A DNA stretch of 64,000 nucleotides from NCBI RefSeq assembly GCF_001705515.1, contig NZ_MDJS01000002.1, positions 744,001 through 808,000 on the forward strand, read 5' to 3'. The number at the start of each line of letters is the position of its first letter. The stretch's first letter is position 1. The DNA comes from Mucilaginibacter sp. PPCGB 2223 (lineage in GTDB: Bacteria; Bacteroidota; Bacteroidia; Sphingobacteriales; Sphingobacteriaceae). A program made the position numbers and the translations under genes. Below are positions 27,852 through 37,659 of this stretch, piece after piece. The notes below the pieces were generated by a model that saw only the letters and a list, made by a program, of their open reading frames with translations, ran no database searches and was not told the DNA's origin.

Positions 27852-29009
27852 TCAATCATTTTTCTTTTTGCCAAACTTTTTCGTCCATTTACCAACAAAT
27901 TTTTTCTCCGGTTTAACCGTCATATGGCGCACCTTAGGCACAGCACGTTTAGCATAATTGATCACATTGATCGCTCTTTCTTTCGAATGTTCTGTAAATT
28001 TAGGTACCGGGTTGTCTACCGTAGTAACCGGAGCTTCCACAAACTCATTGCGGGCTTCTATGGATGTCTTACTAATATATTTACCATCACCAGCTATGTC
28101 GACACCTACGGCTTTTAGAGCCGCCATATCACGGGGCCGCTTAGCGAGGTATTGTTGTACTTTGGTGCCCGCGTCTGCTAAACTACCGAACACATTATCC
28201 TGGGTAGCTAAAAACTGCTCAGTTTTATACTTGGCTTTTTCTTTGCTCATAACCTCGGCCAATTCTCTTTTATTTTCGGCTGCCTTAATTGCCAATTCTT
28301 CCTGCTCTTTCGAAAGCTTTTCGGCCTTACCTGTAAACGATATACTCTGATACCAGGCTTCGGCTACGTAAGGTATATGCCCATGGTTCGTCCAGTTACC
28401 TTTTTTCATGAAAATATGCCCCAGGCTTTTTTCGGCGGTAATATCTATAAGTGCAGATTGATCATCGCCCAAATCAACAGCAATATCCGGGCGCGTGCCA
28501 TTAAGCATACCTGTGGTTTGAAAATTAAAACCGTCTTCACCGGCTAATCGGTTGTTTATCTTGCTTTCGATAATATAGCCCGCAGCTGTTGATGGGTGCA
28601 TGGAGTAGTTGCCGGCCTGGTACTCTTTTAACCTGAGCAGGTATAGTGCCTGGAAAGCCGGATTTGCATCGTTTAGGTTATTTACCTCAATTTCGGCATG
28701 GGCCTGGTCTACCGCGTCCGACACTTTGTTTGCAGCCACATGCGCAAATTCTTCCTTATCTTTTTTTGCGCAGGGGGTCGTTTCAAATTCTTTAGGTTTC
28801 CAGCGCTTTAGTTTTAGCTGTATGGGCGCTGTAGCGGCCGCATTACTTGCAAACCTGCCCTGTATAAGCGCCGCACTTTTTTGAGCAGGCGCAGGTTTAT
28901 TTTGCAGAACGGGTACGGCAGGCATACTATTGCTGTTTTTGCCTGTGGTTTGACTGGCAATGGCTCTTGATGAGGCAATCGGTCTTTGTTCGGCCCTGGT
29001 TCTTTGCAC
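27852..29009 (-). CDS. Toxin-like protein with cargo-type leader and candidate nuclease domain
   Basis: 385 aa, no signal peptide. Residues 1-70 are a disordered, basic, Ala/Gln/Pro-rich leader ending ATAPIQLKLKRW; leaders ending in PIQ(K/L/R)K-type motifs are common in DUF4157-linked proteins associated with extracellular contractile injection systems. Residues 85-225 are a compact domain: GYIIESKINN (Glu148), GTRPDIAVDL (Asp175), ALIDITAEKS (Asp189, Glu193, Lys194) and LGHIFMKKG. The order of acidic residues and Lys resembles a PD-(D/E)XK nuclease core, but this is inference. A charged helical region (230-262) and a Lys-rich tail follow. Start is GTG at 29009; an in-frame stop lies just upstream. 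No immunity-like gene is adjacent. Confidence 0.6.
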   Translation of the reverse strand: MQRTRAEQRPIASSRAIASQTTGKNSNSMPAVPVLQNKPAPAQKSAALIQGRFASNAAATAPIQLKLKRWKPKEFETTPCAKKDKEEFAHVAANKVSDAVDQAHAEIEVNNLNDANPAFQALYLLRLKEYQAGNYSMHPSTAAGYIIESKINNRLAGEDGFNFQTTGMLNGTRPDIAVDLGDDQSALIDITAEKSLGHIFMKKGNWTNHGHIPYVAEAWYQSISFTGKAEKLSKEQEELAIKAAENKRELAEVMSKEKAKYKTEQFLATQDNVFGSLADAGTKVQQYLAKRPRDMAALKAVGVDIAGDGKYISKTSIEARNEFVEAPVTTVDNPVPKFTEHSKERAINVINYAKRAVPKVRHMTVKPEKKFVGKWTKKFGKKKND

Positions 29010-29056
29010 TGCGATAAAAATATCTCTATAAAAATATTGTCATTTTATCAGAAATC

Positions 29057-29079
29057 ATAATTTGATAATATCAAATTAT
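29057..29079. promoter_or_regulatory. Perfect 11-bp dyad upstream of toxin-like gene
   Basis: ATAATTTGATA (29057-29067) and TATCAAATTAT (29069-29079) form a perfect inverted repeat with a 1-base centre, 48 bases upstream of the GTG start. The symmetry and AT-richness suit a repressor operator or overlapping promoter. Confidence 0.5.
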
Positions 29080-29100
29080 ATTAATAAGGAGCAAAAAAAT

Positions 29101-29134
29101 AAAGAACAGCCTCAACCTATTGAAGCAGTTCTTT
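29101..29134 (-). terminator. Terminator after GH2 gene
   Basis: AAAGAAC (29101-29107) pairs with GTTCTTT (29128-29134); inner GC and TCA/TGA pairs extend the stem. On the minus strand a run of T follows, so it ends the GH2 transcript. Confidence 0.75.
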
Positions 29135-29149
29135 ATAAGATGGGTAAGT

Positions 29150-31834
29150 TTACTTAACCGGCGCAGGCAAATTCTGTGGCTGGCTGAGTGTTAAACCGCT
29201 CTTGATGTCAACAGCTTTCGAGTCGAATTTGATCGTGCCGCTTGTTAAACCCGGGCGACTCGCAGTAACGGTAATAGTACCCGGTTTCAGCGTCGAGCGG
29301 ATCATTACACGGTTAATGCCGCATTCGGTATCCAGGTATAGGTTATTGGTGCTGTTCAGTTTGGCTTCGTTAACGCCGCCGCGCCATACTACCGGCCCCG
29401 TTACGGCAAAATCAACCTTGGCTTCGTCGGTTGGGCAGCGGCGGCCCTGCGCATCAACCACTTCAAAATCTATAAAGGCAACATCGCTGCCGTCGGCTTG
29501 CAGGCCCTGCGGGCCGGTGTGCAGGGTAAGCTTAATGGCCTTTGCCTCGCCGGCTGTTTGTATCTCGTCCTGGGCAACAACCTTGCCACCTTTGCTAACC
29601 ACGGCTTTAATGGTACCCGGCATGAATGTAACATCCTTAAAGGCATAAATAAAGCCGGTGTTCTCGCCTTCGCCCGGTGTCGATGTACGGTCGCTGCGGC
29701 CTATGGTATCTTTAAAGTTAATAGGTTTGGTTTGCACGCCAAGCGATTTACCGTTTAAAAACAGCTCTACCTTATCGCCGTGCGATGCGGCTACATACAT
29801 GTTTTTTTTGGTGCCTGCAGGATACGTCCAGTGGCCGATGATATGCGCATCGGCCTTCTCGTTCTGCATTACGCGCGATACATAGAACAGTTGTTTTGGT
29901 AAACGCACTCCGTCAACCTTACCGCTCACGCGTTCAACATAGCTGCCCTGCTGCCGGCCATCGGCATCCGAATCCGAAAAATAGATAGAGGTATAGCCCG
30001 ACCATTTTGAATGATCAGGATCCTTATTGTCGATCCGGTTGCTGATGTAGGCGTTATAACGCACAGCGCCGGCTAAACAAAAATCCTCCGAGTTCCAGTG
30101 GTAGCTGTCGCTGCCCGGGCCTGGGCGGCCGCCTGCGCCTTCAACAATATGCGGTTTAAAACCAAAATGCGGCGGCGAGTAATTATCCCAAATGTTCCGG
30201 CCGGCCTCATCTCTGAAATCCTCGGCCTCAACCAGCGGCGCCTTATCGCGGCGGGCTATGCTGTACCCGCGAAAAATATCATCGCCGGTAACTTTGTCTG
30301 TTTTCGGATCCTGGCCTATCATCACACTATAATATTCCGATATCGGCGTGAGCGCATTATTCAACGCCGCGTCGTCATTGTCCCTGGTGCCCATTACCCG
30401 GCCGCCGTACGGGTCGAGCTCTTTGCGCATGGCAACCAGCTGGTTCATCTGGTCGGCGGTTACTACGGTATTGCCTGCTTCCCAAAACAGGATGCTCGGG
30501 TTGTTGCGGTAGTATATCATACTGGCTTTCATCACGGCGGCACGCTGGTCCCACTGTACGCCGGTAACCAGGCGTTCTTTATCGCCGGCGGGGCAAACTT
30601 CAACTATGCCAAAGCGGTCGCAGCCATCCACGTCAGCGCGTTCGGGCGCAACGTGCATCCAGCGTACGTAATTGCCGTTGCTTTCGCGTATCATCGATAA
30701 AGTATAATCGTGCATCCAGTTAGGATAGGCGCCGCCCAAACCGGCCCAGTCATCTGCCGAGCGCTGCGAATAGCCGGTTAACCAGATAAATTTGCCGTTA
30801 ATGTAAACACCGCCGGTACCCGCGCCGCCTTTAAACTCGGTTTGGCGGAAGCCGGTTCGGGTATCCACTACATCGGCCACTTTGCCGTTTACGGTCAGTA
30901 TCGAGTACATATGGTACAGGTACGGATCGGCAGGTTCCCAAAAACGGGCAGCCGTTAACATACCTTCGGCAGTAAACATTTCTGCCTGGCCTGCCACCAG
31001 GTCGGATGTATTGCCATCGAGCTTTGCGCGAACTACGCCGTCATTATCAACCACCACGGCCGATAAAGTGATCGAGGCATAATCGCTGGTCTCGTTTACC
31101 ACTTCGGCTTCTATCTTCAGGTTGGCGGTTTTATTTTTAAGATCGATGGCCTGAGGATAAATGTATACACCGCGGGTTTTTAAACCTTCGTAAAGCGGCA
31201 GGGTTTGGTAAACTTTGCCGGTTACGATAAGTGATGCGTTACGGTTTAACCCGCCGAAATTCGGGTTAAAATCTTTCGAGTTCCACTCAAAGGGTGTTTG
31301 GGTTGCTTCCTCTTTGTAGCTGGTGCTGTTATCAACCTTAACGGCCAAAACATTGTCCTTTCCACCAAAATTTGCTGCATCGGTAATATCCAGGCCAAAG
31401 GCGGTAACACCGTTCTCGTATTTGCCGATGGCTTTGCCGTTCAGAAAAAACCGGCCAGCCTGGCGCAGGCCCTCAAACTGTAAAAATATCTTCTGGCCTT
31501 CGGCACTGGCAGGCAGTTTAAAGTGCTTGCGGTACCAGCCAATGCCCATCATTTTTTCGCCGACGTCGCCGCCACCATGGCTGATGTATGCACGGTAAGT
31601 ATCGGTTTCGTTCCAGGTGTGCGGCAGGCTTACGGCGGCCCAGCCCGAATCGTCGAACCCAGGCTGGTCGGCCCCGGCTACATCGCCGAAGGTAAATTTC
31701 CAGTCGGGGTTAAAATTATAAGTGGCACGGGGCGAAGTTGGCGGCGCGTATGCGGCAGCTTTATTTTGTGCCTTAGTGTGTGCAGCCAGCAGAGCGTACA
31801 CGACCAATAAGAGGAACAAATGCTTCTTCATCAT
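29150..31834 (-). CDS. GH2 beta-galactosidase-like glycoside hydrolase
   Basis: 894 aa secreted enzyme; signal peptide HLFLLLVVYALLAAHTKAQ. Domain order is that of GH2: sugar-binding jelly roll (WAAVSLPHTWNETD, GIGWYRKHF, FLNGKAIG), Ig-like domain, TIM barrel (GGVYINGKFIWLTGYSQ, RWMHVAPE), then C-terminal Ig-like modules (AVVSKGGKVVAQDEI). The acid/base is probably Glu452 in ILFWEAGN, where most GH2 have Asn-Glu; the nucleophile candidate is Glu536 in PLVEAEDF. Spacing (84) is close to the E. coli LacZ pair. The missing Asn before Glu452 makes the exact substrate uncertain; galactosidase, glucuronidase or another beta-glycosidase are possible. It is a single-gene unit. Confidence 0.88.
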   Translation of the reverse strand: MMKKHLFLLLVVYALLAAHTKAQNKAAAYAPPTSPRATYNFNPDWKFTFGDVAGADQPGFDDSGWAAVSLPHTWNETDTYRAYISHGGGDVGEKMMGIGWYRKHFKLPASAEGQKIFLQFEGLRQAGRFFLNGKAIGKYENGVTAFGLDITDAANFGGKDNVLAVKVDNSTSYKEEATQTPFEWNSKDFNPNFGGLNRNASLIVTGKVYQTLPLYEGLKTRGVYIYPQAIDLKNKTANLKIEAEVVNETSDYASITLSAVVVDNDGVVRAKLDGNTSDLVAGQAEMFTAEGMLTAARFWEPADPYLYHMYSILTVNGKVADVVDTRTGFRQTEFKGGAGTGGVYINGKFIWLTGYSQRSADDWAGLGGAYPNWMHDYTLSMIRESNGNYVRWMHVAPERADVDGCDRFGIVEVCPAGDKERLVTGVQWDQRAAVMKASMIYYRNNPSILFWEAGNTVVTADQMNQLVAMRKELDPYGGRVMGTRDNDDAALNNALTPISEYYSVMIGQDPKTDKVTGDDIFRGYSIARRDKAPLVEAEDFRDEAGRNIWDNYSPPHFGFKPHIVEGAGGRPGPGSDSYHWNSEDFCLAGAVRYNAYISNRIDNKDPDHSKWSGYTSIYFSDSDADGRQQGSYVERVSGKVDGVRLPKQLFYVSRVMQNEKADAHIIGHWTYPAGTKKNMYVAASHGDKVELFLNGKSLGVQTKPINFKDTIGRSDRTSTPGEGENTGFIYAFKDVTFMPGTIKAVVSKGGKVVAQDEIQTAGEAKAIKLTLHTGPQGLQADGSDVAFIDFEVVDAQGRRCPTDEAKVDFAVTGPVVWRGGVNEAKLNSTNNLYLDTECGINRVMIRSTLKPGTITVTASRPGLTSGTIKFDSKAVDIKSGLTLSQPQNLPAPVK

Positions 31835-32141
31835 AAAAATATTGTACAGTATTTTTTAGGATATTATAACTGAAAACTAAGTTGGGCAAGCTTGGCGGGT
31901 TTTACAACCTGTACTATCCTGTTTGTTTCAATGTGCAAATATGCAGATGAGGTAAATGTGTAAATGTCCTTGCTCCTTATCGCTTCATCCAAAAAACACA
32001 TGGGTATTTATGGGTATCTGACAGTTTTGTTTTTGCTTATTGTCTCTTGATTATTCAACCAGGGGGGAAATTGTAAGAAATTCTTGCACGTTTTTGCCTT
32101 CGTCTTTCAGCTTCGCGCTTGCAGCATTAATCATAAATATA
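31835..32141. other. GH2 upstream region
   Basis: About 300 bases between the GH2 start and the aldo/keto reductase terminator. It must hold the leftward GH2 promoter. No clear box pair, repeat or gene was found; the 64-codon frame at 32040 has no family resemblance. Confidence 0.35.
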
Positions 32142-32172
32142 CAAAAAAACCGGCACTTTTTCAAGATGCCGG
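32142..32172 (-). terminator. Terminator after aldo/keto reductase gene
   Basis: CCGGCA (32150-32155) pairs with TGCCGG (32167-32172). On the minus strand the stem is followed by seven T, and it lies 26 bases past the stop. Confidence 0.8.
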
Positions 32173-32197
32173 CCAATGGTTTTTGCAGCTACAGGGA

Positions 32198-33193
<996 letters not shown>

Positions 33194-33311
33194 TTAAATT
33201 GCGATACAAAGTTGGAGCCTATTTTGCTGCCTCTTGTTATACCCATTACGGTATTACTTACCATTATTACTGATGCCGGGTTGAGCATGGGATAAACCAT
33301 CATCGAAGCCT

Positions 33312-33319
33312 TATCTTTG
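33312..33319 (+). promoter_or_regulatory. -7 box of AraC gene
   Basis: TATCTTTG matches the Bacteroidota -7 consensus TAnnTTTG exactly, 22 bases before the ATG. No good TTTG -33 box is seen at the right distance, so the call rests on one element. Confidence 0.45.
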
Positions 33320-33341
33320 ATTAACAAAAACAGCCATTGCC

Positions 33342-34235
33342 ATGGATAAGATCATCAGGTTAGAAACCGTAAGCCAGTATAACGGCTTCAACAATAACGA
33401 AACCCTGCACCCGCTGGTAAGTATTGTCGATCTGTCGAAAGCCGATCCGCGAAAGCATGTCCGTGTAAATACAAGCCTTTACATGATATTTTTAAAAGAG
33501 GTTAAGTGCGGCGACCTGCGCTATGGCTGTAATTACTACGACTATGAAGAAGGTACGCTGGTATTCATCGCACCGGGGCAGGTTATCGGTATCGAAGCTG
33601 ATAATTATTACCAGCCCAAAGGTACAGTGCTGGTGTTTCACCCTGATTTGTTACGCGGTACCGCCCTGGGCAAACACATACACGATTATACTTTCTTTTC
33701 GTACGATGCACACGAGGCGCTGCACCTTTCGGAGCGGGAGCGGCAAATTGTATTGGACTGTTTTTCGAAGATCGCATTTGAGCTGAACCAGGCTATCGAT
33801 AAACACAGCAAAACGCTCATCACATCAAACATCGAACTGTTTTTAAACTACTGCGCCCGCTTTTACGACCGCCAGTTTGTTACCCGCGACACCGTGCACA
33901 AAGGCATCCTGGCTAAATTTGAAGAACTGCTGAATGCCTATTTCTGGTCGGATAAACCGCAAAACCTGGGCCTGCCATCGGTAGCCTATTGCGCCGGGCA
34001 GATGGACCTGTCGGCCAATTACTTTGGCGATCTGATCAAAAAGGAAACCGGCAAAACCGCGCAGGAGTACATCCAGGCCAAACTGATGGATATAGCCAAA
34101 GAGCAGATTTTCGATACCAGCCGCTCGGTAAGCCAGATAGCCTACGGCCTGGGCTTTAAATACCCGCAGCATTTTACCCGTTTGTTTAAGCAACGCGTGG
34201 GGCAGTCGCCTAATGAGTACCGGATGTTGAACTGA
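33342..34235 (+). CDS. AraC-family transcriptional regulator
   Basis: 297 aa. The N-terminal sensing half is cupin-like (YEEGTLVFIAPGQVIGIEA, GTVLVFHPDLLRG). The C-terminal two-helix-turn-helix domain reads VAYCAGQMDLSANYFGDLIKKETGKTAQEYIQ and SRSVSQIAYGLGFKYPQHFTRLFKQRVGQSPNEYR. Divergent from the aldo/keto reductase, which is its likely target together with its own gene. Effector unknown. Confidence 0.92.
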   Translation: MDKIIRLETVSQYNGFNNNETLHPLVSIVDLSKADPRKHVRVNTSLYMIFLKEVKCGDLRYGCNYYDYEEGTLVFIAPGQVIGIEADNYYQPKGTVLVFHPDLLRGTALGKHIHDYTFFSYDAHEALHLSERERQIVLDCFSKIAFELNQAIDKHSKTLITSNIELFLNYCARFYDRQFVTRDTVHKGILAKFEELLNAYFWSDKPQNLGLPSVAYCAGQMDLSANYFGDLIKKETGKTAQEYIQAKLMDIAKEQIFDTSRSVSQIAYGLGFKYPQHFTRLFKQRVGQSPNEYRMLN

Positions 34236-34260
34236 GCTGCATTGGCACAGACGGATGATT

Positions 34261-34345
34261 GCGTTAGGGATAGCAGCGGTACCGGCCTGTGGCTAATGCC
34301 TGTGAAGTATGAGCGGATAGCCCGACCCGCAGGAGCAACGCCCTG
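34261..34345 (+). repeat. Dispersed intergenic repeat, copy A
   Basis: Runs from GCGTTAGGG to CAACGCCCT. The core ACCGGCC..GGCTAATGCC..AGTATGAGCG recurs, inverted, at 58461-58569. Not coding. Elements with a GCGTTAGGGA / GCGGATAGCCCG pattern are, as far as I recall, scattered through Bacteroidota genomes. Confidence 0.7.
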
Positions 34346-34360
34346 AAAATAAGGTCCTTT

Positions 34361-34386
34361 GCTGGCGCACGCGTGCCGCGTGTGCC
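34361..34386 (+). repeat. REP hairpin, left copy
   Basis: 26-base element beginning GCTGGCGCACGCG. GGCGCACGCG pairs with CGCGTGTGCC around the loop TGC (one G/T pair). Its reverse complement recurs at 34995-35020 with 24 of 26 identical bases. The two enclose the RAYT pseudogene. Confidence 0.85.
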
Positions 34387-34404
34387 ACATAAAGCCAATC
34401 AATT

Positions 34405-34950
34405 TTACAGGAGTTCAATATTGATTAGCCCTTTGCCATCAGCATAATCAATTGCGCTTGAATATTTCCAGTGATGTGCTTCATTAACGAATCCAGCTTC
34501 TACGGGATTATTATGAAGATAGTCGGCTTTTTGTTCAATAACTTTTGCGCTCCATAACTCGATAGGGCGATTATCATGCTGCCAAAACTGATATTGCTTT
34601 ACATTGCTGCTTTTTGAGGCAGCACGTTTAAACATTCATAGCATCCACTCTTTCCTCGACTCTTGGGCATTTTCAAAAATTTCCTTTACCAAACGTTTTG
34701 AAGTATACTCTTTCAATCTGCCTAATACAATTTCAGGATTATTATTCCTTGCACAAAATATCAAATGCACATGACTGGGCATTATACACCAACAGTAGAG
34801 TTGCATGCCGAGATTATTTTGGCAGTAAATAAGGCTTTCCACAATAACGTCCGTATAAAACGGTCGAACGAATACATCTATCCAATAAACTGTTGCAAAG
34901 CTTACAAAGTGTAAACCTTCCTTATTTAAGAACTAATATTTTCTGCTCAT
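34405..34950 (-). pseudogene. REP-associated tyrosine transposase (RAYT), two in-frame stops
   Basis: One continuous frame from ATG at 34950 to the stop at 34405, interrupted by TAG (34935-34933, sixth codon, where relatives usually have a Lys codon) and TGA (34638-34636). Read through, it encodes about 180 aa of the Y1/HUH single-strand transposase family: HFVSFATVYWIDVF, CWCIMPSHVHLIFCA with the His-hydrophobic-His metal motif, FWQHDNRPIEL, and YLHNNPVEAGF with the catalytic Tyr. The family binds and mobilises REP sequences. Because both stops are point changes without frameshift, the decay looks recent. REP hairpins lie 18 bases past the stop and 45 bases before the start. Confidence 0.85.
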
Positions 34951-34994
34951 CTTGATTGCTAAATATAAGGTAAAATATATTTAAACATAGGCTA

Positions 34995-35020
34995 AGCACA
35001 CGCGACACGCGTGCGCCAGC
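34995..35020 (-). repeat. REP hairpin, right copy
   Basis: Inverted copy of the REP at 34361-34386, ending ACACGCGTGCGCCAGC. It has the same 10-bp stem and differs at two bases. Confidence 0.85.
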
Positions 35021-35086
35021 GATTTGTGCCAACAAGAAATCTCTACAGCAACGAAGCATCACATTTATCTATACATCAAAAAATAA

Positions 35087-35146
35087 CCGCCCGCGGCCTG
35101 CCCAATCAGGCTGGTTGGTGGACAGGCTTTTTGCGTTTGCGGGCGG
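35087..35146. repeat. Extended imperfect hairpin
   Basis: CCGCCCGC (35087-35094) pairs with GCGGGCGG (35139-35146), and inside it GCCTGCCCA (35096-35104) pairs with TGGACAGGC (35119-35127) with one mismatch. It lies before the 3' end of the leftward PorP gene. No T-run follows on the minus strand in the right place, so repeat or dual-use terminator are both possible. Confidence 0.5.
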
Positions 35147-35184
35147 CTTTGACAAGGAGGATAATGAATAAACCAAGCATGTTT

Positions 35185-36159
35185 TTATCTGAAATAACAT
35201 TTTTCGTTACCGGGAGTAACATCGCCTTTGCGCAGGTAGATGCCCAGTGAAATTTCGTGCGAGCCATAATTGTAACCTCCCAGCGAGGTGGTAGAGTAAT
35301 CAAACGCATAACCTACGCGCAGCTTATCGGTAACAAAAAACTCGACCATGGCTACCGTGGCGTTTGTTTTAGGTAAGCCGCCGGGCAGGTTTGGTTTGTT
35401 GTACAAAGGCACAGCTGTGCGGTAGGTGCCGCCAACCCAAAGGCGCTCGCTTAACAGTACAAACAGGTTAAGGTCGAGGCTGGTGGGGCCGGCACGATCG
35501 TCTTTTAACAGGAAGGAGGGGTTCAGCTTCGTATCGTCGGTCATATCAAACAGCGTTCCGGCAGTTAAATAATAATGTGGTTTAGGTACCGGCACCAGCA
35601 TCGATTTATCCTGCTGCATGTTCTGTGCGATCAGGTTATCGGCCGAAAAACCGGCGTAAAAATTATTGGTGCTGAACATCACCCCGGCGCGAGCATCCGG
35701 AAATAACGAGCTTACCGCAGATGTAGGGATGTAATTATCGCCCTCCTGCACGGCGCTAAGTTTGGTGCCGTCCAGCCCGGCCTGGATGAAGCCGACACCC
35801 ACACCGAATGAAAGGCGGGTACCATCGTCTTCGCCCATCGGTATGTGGTAAGCCAGGTTGAAATTGGTAGCAAGGCTGCTTTGTGCACCGAGCTTATCGG
35901 CAGCTATCATCATACCCAAACCAACCTTGGTATCAGCTACAGACACATCACCGGCAATCGAAAAACTTTGCGGCGAACCCGGAAAACCCGTCCACTGCGA
36001 GCGGAAGAACGAATGCACGTAAAAGTCCTGCTTATACCCCGCATAAGCGGGGCTGACATACAGGCCGTTAAAAATGTACTGGCTGTACTGGGCATCCTGC
36101 TGCGCAAGGGCATCCAGGCTCATGATGGCTAAACAGGTTATAAAAAACAATCTTTTCAT
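35185..36159 (-). CDS. PorP/SprF-family outer-membrane protein (type IX secretion)
   Basis: 324 aa beta-barrel protein with signal peptide (LFFITCLAIMSLDALAQ). The N-terminal mature sequence QDAQYSQYIFNGLYVSPAYAG and FFRSQWTGFPGSPQS are the family hallmark; later FYAGFSADNLIAQ and PHYYLTAGTLFDMT also fit. SprF-type proteins help secrete or anchor large adhesins through the type IX system. It is the last gene of a four-gene leftward operon whose preceding gene encodes a protein with a C-terminal type IX sorting domain; that protein is the likely partner. Confidence 0.93.
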   Translation of the reverse strand: MKRLFFITCLAIMSLDALAQQDAQYSQYIFNGLYVSPAYAGYKQDFYVHSFFRSQWTGFPGSPQSFSIAGDVSVADTKVGLGMMIAADKLGAQSSLATNFNLAYHIPMGEDDGTRLSFGVGVGFIQAGLDGTKLSAVQEGDNYIPTSAVSSLFPDARAGVMFSTNNFYAGFSADNLIAQNMQQDKSMLVPVPKPHYYLTAGTLFDMTDDTKLNPSFLLKDDRAGPTSLDLNLFVLLSERLWVGGTYRTAVPLYNKPNLPGGLPKTNATVAMVEFFVTDKLRVGYAFDYSTTSLGGYNYGSHEISLGIYLRKGDVTPGNEKCYFR

Positions 36160-36187
36160 CGTATGCGCACTAATTGTTATCTGATTT

Positions 36188-37630
36188 CTATTGTTTTACC
36201 GCCGATCGTAAAAGAGTTATGTACCCTTTGTAGATATCCGATTTGCTGTTGGTAGTTACTTTCAGGATATAGAAATAGGTTCCCTCGTTCAACCCCGGGG
36301 CCGTCCAGTCGTTCTGGTAGTATTGCTTGCGGTAAACCACATTGCCCCAGCGGTTAAAGATGGTGATCTCGTTATCTGCATAAAAACTCAGGTTAGGTAT
36401 GATAAAGCTGTCGTTCTTACCATCATTGTTAGGCGTGAACACGTTGGGGATGTACAAACCGTCGATATCCTTACTGTCCGACGATTGGTTGTTGGCCAGG
36501 TTACCATCAGTTTCGGCCGATGTTACCGATGCCGAGTTAACGATTTTACCATGCATATTGGCCTTAACCTGCAGTGTTAATACCGCTTTACCATTGGCTG
36601 CCATATTGCCAACCTGCCAGGTAATGGTGCGGCTGCTCACATCATAGCTGGCGATACCCAGGGTAGTACCGGCGATGCTGACATAATCAAGCTCGGGTGG
36701 CAGGGCGTCTTTCATCTGCACCTGGGTTGCGGGCATATTGCTCTTGTTTTCGACGGTTAATGTATACTGATACACCTCGCCGACACGTACGCTGCGCGCT
36801 TCGGAAACTTTAAGCACCGACATATCAACGATCTTATCGATCACATCGAGCACACCCGGCCTGTAGGTTATCTGGTAATTATTGGCGGTAAAACCCGAAG
36901 GCATAATGCTGTACCTGCCTACATCAACCGAACCTATGGCACTGCCGCTATAGGCAACCTTGCCCTGTAGTACCGAAGGCGTTTCGCCGTTTACAAAACC
37001 GGCGTATGTTACACCGTTACCTTTGGTATAAGGTTGCCCGTCGCGGTATTTGGTATCGTTATTGGCTGTAATGAGTAAGGGTACTTTGGTAATGGTTAAA
37101 GTAGCATCGCGATAGTTAATAGTGTATTTGTTGGATAGTGCGCCCGAAACATGGATGGGATAACTGCCCACGTCGCTGCTGATGGTCGGCGCAGTTACCA
37201 CTGCCGGTAAGTGGGTAAGTACCGACGGTCCGTCGCCATTAACAAAACCCTCATACCTGAAGGTTAGCGGCGGGTTTGGCGAACCATAGGGCCGCGTTTT
37301 ATCATCGGCAATGATCCACAGGTCGGGAGCGATCTTCACTTCTATAGGTTCGGATATCGGCGAAGGACAGCCTTCTTTACTATAAGCTATTACGGTATAG
37401 ATACCTGCGTTTTTAGCGTGATAATCCTTGGTGTTTGAATTGGCTATGGGTACGCCGTCTTTAAACCACTGATAAGCTGCGGCACCATTTGTTGCAGCAT
37501 GCAAGGTAATTGAGTCGCCTCTTTTGATGGTTACACTGGCAATGGGGCCGCCGTATTTATGCGTAACAAAGCCTGCCGCTGAAAAACTCAGCAGCAGGCT
37601 AATAAGCAATATGAGGTAGCGTCGCCCCAT
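36188..37630 (-). CDS. Type IX-secreted multidomain adhesin-like protein
   Basis: 480 aa. Order: signal peptide or anchor ([17 protein letters not shown]), an Ig-like domain ([16 protein letters not shown]), two MBG-type repeats ([19 protein letters not shown] and [20 protein letters not shown], each followed by YEGFVNGD or YAGFVNGE), a DUF11 domain ([23 protein letters not shown]) and a C-terminal gliding-motility-type sorting domain ([38 protein letters not shown]). The last module directs type IX secretion (type B signal). Stop is 28 bases before the PorP gene. Probably a cell-surface adhesion protein. Confidence 0.9.
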   Translation of the reverse strand: MGRRYLILLISLLLSFSAAGFVTHKYGGPIASVTIKRGDSITLHAATNGAAAYQWFKDGVPIANSNTKDYHAKNAGIYTVIAYSKEGCPSPISEPIEVKIAPDLWIIADDKTRPYGSPNPPLTFRYEGFVNGDGPSVLTHLPAVVTAPTISSDVGSYPIHVSGALSNKYTINYRDATLTITKVPLLITANNDTKYRDGQPYTKGNGVTYAGFVNGETPSVLQGKVAYSGSAIGSVDVGRYSIMPSGFTANNYQITYRPGVLDVIDKIVDMSVLKVSEARSVRVGEVYQYTLTVENKSNMPATQVQMKDALPPELDYVSIAGTTLGIASYDVSSRTITWQVGNMAANGKAVLTLQVKANMHGKIVNSASVTSAETDGNLANNQSSDSKDIDGLYIPNVFTPNNDGKNDSFIIPNLSFYADNEITIFNRWGNVVYRKQYYQNDWTAPGLNEGTYFYILKVTTNSKSDIYKGYITLLRSAVKQ

Positions 37631-37659
37631 TAAGGTATCAGGCCAGTGTGCTTAAAACA

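Noticed and set aside
34405-34635. Two separate small genes in place of one RAYT
   Set aside because: Both fragments and the upstream stretch share one frame and together give the full family motif order; they are parts of one pseudogene.
35011-35250. 79-codon frame starting in the right REP
   Set aside because: Overlaps the REP, the large hairpin and the 3' end of the PorP gene; no recognisable product.
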